Shown piece after piece: positions 18,461-20,672 of a DNA stretch of 20,672 nucleotides; the stretch's first letter is position 1; each line of letters opens with the position of its first letter. A program made the translations under genes and the position numbers. The DNA lies in contig NW_003152253.1 in assembly GCF_000003605.2 (NCBI RefSeq), positions 433,693-454,364 on the forward strand, given 5' to 3'. The notes under the pieces are model-generated. The model was not told the DNA's origin. It saw nothing but the letters and a program-made list of their open reading frames with translations, and ran no database searches. This stretch comes from Saccoglossus kowalevskii. Taxonomy: Eukaryota; Hemichordata; Enteropneusta; Harrimaniidae.

Positions 18461-19549
18461 CTATGAGAAATCTAAGAGCAAGTCAGTTTTGGGTTCAACA
18501 GATGGTGGAATTGAACCAGCAGCTGCTTGGAATGGTTCACCTAATATCGAATCTATTGGTGGTGGTGGTGGTGCAGGACGATGCATTCGTGCAGCCAAAT
18601 CAGCTGAATCCTTCTTCTGACGAAACTCGTTTATTTTCTGCACAATGTACATTCCGAATTCCTCATGCATTTCAGTGAATGATCGAATGTAAACTTCCTG
18701 GTCATGGAATATTGACTGTCCTGTTGGCTGACTCAGTACTTTGGGCAGGGAATGGCTGGAGCCTTTCTGCATCAAATGCTGTAATTTTGTCGGGTCAAGC
18801 ACTACTGAAGACGATATCCCATATCGAGAGGGTCTTGGCGGTATCACTGGGACATCTTTAAACTCTGATCTCCGGCTTCTGTTTGCGACATCATTGTTTG
18901 TGTGTGATTGGTCATATACATCCCTAGGAGCACTGGGGTGGGGAAGACAGCGAACTTTTGATTGTTCATATCCAGGGTCCACATAGAAAGTTGCCCTGGA
19001 AGGTTTGCTAAGTGGATCAAAAAGAGGGTTGAAGGCAACATTAGGCGCCGACCCCCCTGTAACTGTTCTCCTACCAAATGAGCTTCTACCACCAACAGCA
19101 CCAAGGACTTCATCCCCACCGTAATCTGCTATGCCAAAATTGGCTTCTGAATCGTACTGAGTCACTTGATCCATCTGTTTCTGTAGTTCCTCCACCATGG
19201 ATTTCATATAGTCATAATTCGCCATGGAGATGGCCCGCATCCATTCAGTCATCTCAGCATTGTCATCTGCCTGCAATACGTATGTGCGGGTACCATAACC
19301 CTGGAACGTGATGTGAAAAGTAAACGTTTCTCCATCAAACAGCTCTATGGTCGAACCTTCTAGTATAATCACACCGATGGGTTCCTTGTCACCTCTGCGT
19401 TCAAAATAGAAGAGGAGATTGCCTTTGAGAACGAACCACCGTTTCTGGAAACTCTTATTCAGTTCGCCCCTCTTGCTGAGCCAACCTTCTCTGTCAACGG
19501 GCGAGTCACAGGACGAAAAATGAGCAACATTTTTCTCGTTCAGCTTCAT
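18461..19549 (-). CDS. PHETA1: Sesquipedalian/PHETA family protein (PH domain, OCRL-binding F&H motif), 362 aa, intact
   Basis: PHETA (sesquipedalian, FAM109) proteins are endosomal adaptors that bind the 5-phosphatase OCRL/INPP5B and act in endosome-to-TGN and recycling traffic. Residues 1-16 (MKLNEKNVAHFSSCDS) and the PH domain at about 18-112 (GWLSKRG, RWFVLKGNLLFYFE, EPIGVIILEG, TRTYVLQADD, WMRAIS) match the family strongly. A helical segment follows (MKSMVEELQKQMDQV, 115-129), then a low-complexity linker with IPPRP at 236-240. The F&H motif is FTEMHEEFG at 291-299, with F291, H295 and F298. A proline run (PAPPPPP, 325-331) and the acidic-leucine end DLLLDFS follow. The start is the ATG at 19547-19549 with G at -3; further upstream the frame has no ATG, only a TTG at 19597. 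No intron interrupts the CDS. At 362 residues it is about 100 longer than the vertebrate proteins (roughly 250). Vertebrates have PHETA1 and PHETA2; an invertebrate copy could be ancestral to both, so the symbol is approximate. Confidence 0.93.
   Translation of the reverse strand: MKLNEKNVAHFSSCDSPVDREGWLSKRGELNKSFQKRWFVLKGNLLFYFERRGDKEPIGVIILEGSTIELFDGETFTFHITFQGYGTRTYVLQADDNAEMTEWMRAISMANYDYMKSMVEELQKQMDQVTQYDSEANFGIADYGGDEVLGAVGGRSSFGRRTVTGGSAPNVAFNPLFDPLSKPSRATFYVDPGYEQSKVRCLPHPSAPRDVYDQSHTNNDVANRSRRSEFKDVPVIPPRPSRYGISSSVVLDPTKLQHLMQKGSSHSLPKVLSQPTGQSIFHDQEVYIRSFTEMHEEFGMYIVQKINEFRQKKDSADLAARMHRPAPPPPPIDSILGEPFQAAAGSIPPSVEPKTDLLLDFS
18558..18572 (-). repeat. (GGT)5 trinucleotide run inside the PHETA CDS
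   Basis: Five GGT units on the + strand encode part of the proline run PAPPPPP (residues 325-331) of the PHETA protein. Length polymorphism is plausible because in-frame changes would only alter the number of prolines. Confidence 0.7.
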
Positions 19550-19723
19550 GGCGTATTGTATTATTATATATTTGGTATCCGACGATGTGGGTGACAAAAC
19601 AGCTACTCATTCCAAGTTATTACTTCGGCGAAGTCCACACAGCTGCATGGGTACGTCGGTGTAAACACAGTATGACAACAGTTCAACTTCTTCGGCCGCC
19701 CTCAAATTCGAGTCAATCGTGAA

Positions 19724-19932
19724 ACTTCCTGGTTGACACGCCTACAGTGTTGTCAGATTATATACATGGCGTCAGAGACATATTAACAGAACTTACACTT
19801 GTAAACAGATTAGCCAAGCAACGCTTCCTCTTACAAAACACCGTATTTGAATGAAAAAAAGGTCTTTCCTCAGATTCCACCCATCCGAGGTTGCAGTTCC
19901 ACTTTGACCTATATTGACACTGGTCACGTGAT
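19724..19932 (-). promoter_or_regulatory. Candidate promoter/5' UTR region of the PHETA gene
   Basis: Upstream of the PHETA start there is CCAGGAAGT (ETS-like, 19724-19732 read on the - strand). GTCACGTGAT at 19923-19932 contains a CACGTG E-box and resembles the CLEAR/TFEB and USF motif. No TATA box is evident. The transcription start and any 5' non-coding exon cannot be placed from sequence alone. Confidence 0.3.
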
Positions 19933-20672
19933 GCGAAACATGGTTTTATTTTTGTTTGTTTCCTAAAAACTATAATACTCTAGGGTGATTCATTCAAACA
20001 AATTTTAGAAAAAAAAAATTACTGATGATAATATTTTAGCTTGTAACAAATAAAGCTAAAGCGCGGTGACAGGTAATGACCTTTGACACGAGTTCATGGT
20101 CTCTACTGGGAGTGTGAGTTGGATTTCATCTTGTAACACACGCGCACGCTGCAGAAACTATGGTGTGAGTTATTGGATCGGCTATGCATGAAACTATGTA
20201 AGGTGATCAACCCTTTGGACATCTTATCATCACCAGCTTGGTAAGTCCACGCAAACCTGGAAGCCAAGGCTTGCTAGAGGCCGATTGTAATGTACAAACA
20301 CAGTCCCTCAACACACACACTGGTACAAATCACGGATACTAAACACCAACAGGTATTTAGGGTCGGGCCGGGTACGGCACAGTCGGTGTTATATAACTCC
20401 AGCATACTATTATATAATAGTGTCATGCTCCTCCTCGTACGAGCCTATATTTAAAGTACATTGAATGTCCTGGGTGACAATTTTCAGGCATTTTCCCACA
20501 GTATCTTTGGAGATAACCTTTCACATTTAAAAAAATCCACTTCTGGACCATAAAATTTTTATTATTGATACCAACTGGTGTGAAATTGATACCCAGTCCA
20601 CAGTCTTTGTGCCCAGTCACATACATGTATAGGTAGTGTACTTGTATTTGTATTTACTTTGTGACTTGTCCA
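19933..20672. other. Right edge, no confident gene
   Basis: This stretch is less AT-rich than the middle of the window. A consensus donor CTTG|GTAAGT lies at 20240/20241 on the + strand, which could end a 5' non-coding exon of a divergently transcribed gene. A 16-bp AT palindrome ACTATTATATAATAGT lies at 20406-20421. No frame shows a recognisable domain. Confidence 0.45.

Noticed and set aside
18463-19311. Several open stretches overlapping the PHETA CDS in other frames and on the + strand
   Set aside because: They are antisense or out-of-frame shadows of the PHETA coding sequence and carry no recognisable motif of their own.
19550-19597. N-terminal extension of the PHETA protein by 16 residues
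   Set aside because: The upstream in-frame start would be a TTG, not ATG. The family N-terminus (MKLNE...) begins exactly at the ATG at 19549, which also has a reasonable Kozak context.
20406-20421. 16-bp palindrome ACTATTATATAATAGT
   Set aside because: It is a low-complexity AT palindrome with no supporting context; similar strings arise by chance in AT-rich DNA.
1-20672. tRNA, rRNA or other structured RNA genes
   Set aside because: I saw no tRNA A/B-box pair with a matching cloverleaf and no rRNA-like block on either strand. A covariance-model scan would be the decisive check.

Overview
This is a eukaryotic, almost certainly animal, genomic window. It is AT-rich and intron-rich, with canonical GT-AG introns and many small non-autonomous transposons. 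The protein families and repeat style suggest a marine invertebrate. I cannot name the species; a lophotrochozoan such as a mollusc is only a guess. The window holds two protein-coding genes pointing towards each other, and everything else is introns, intergenic DNA and repeats.

Left part (about 1-8756, + strand): the 3' half of ANKFY1 (Rabankyrin-5). Ten exons were reconstructed from splice sites and protein similarity. They join in one continuous frame of 519 residues carrying about 12 ankyrin repeats and a complete C-terminal FYVE zinc finger ending in a TGA stop at 8754-8756. The BTB domain and the earlier ankyrin repeats must lie to the left of the window. Positions 1-1133 contain no convincing exon, only one suggestive ankyrin-like patch at 454-491. 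The introns carry a 58-bp x 3 minisatellite, a truncated non-LTR retrotransposon on the - strand, at least two MITE-like elements and a pair of CTCF-like motifs.

Middle part (8757-18460): 9.7 kb without a recognisable gene, starting with the ANKFY1 3' UTR. It holds several families of small inverted-repeat elements. Two copies of a 208-214 bp family, two members of a 156-159 bp family (one of them in an ANKFY1 intron) and one related 165 bp element share CTGT ends at TA dinucleotides. There is also a TTAA-flanked element, a dispersed repeat seen three times in the window, a fourfold degenerate GGCCATTTT-containing array at 12.5-13.1 kb, and a long AT-rich foldback at 14.64-14.83 kb.

Right part (18461-20672): an intact single-exon CDS on the - strand for a sesquipedalian/PHETA protein (FAM109 family). 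It has an N-terminal PH domain, a short coiled-coil-like segment, a long linker, a clear F&H (OCRL-binding) motif and an unusual C-terminal extension. Its upstream region contains ETS-like and E-box/CLEAR-like motifs. The last 900 bases hold no gene I can support.

Both proteins act on endosomes: Rabankyrin-5 is a Rab5 effector that binds PI3P, and PHETA proteins are endosomal adaptors for the inositol 5-phosphatase OCRL. They are tail-to-tail neighbours and should not share a promoter, so the functional pairing may be coincidence. I found no clearly new biological system here. The points most worth a second look are the extended PHETA protein, the convergent endosomal gene pair, the CTCF-like motif pair and the cohort of MITEs with related ends.
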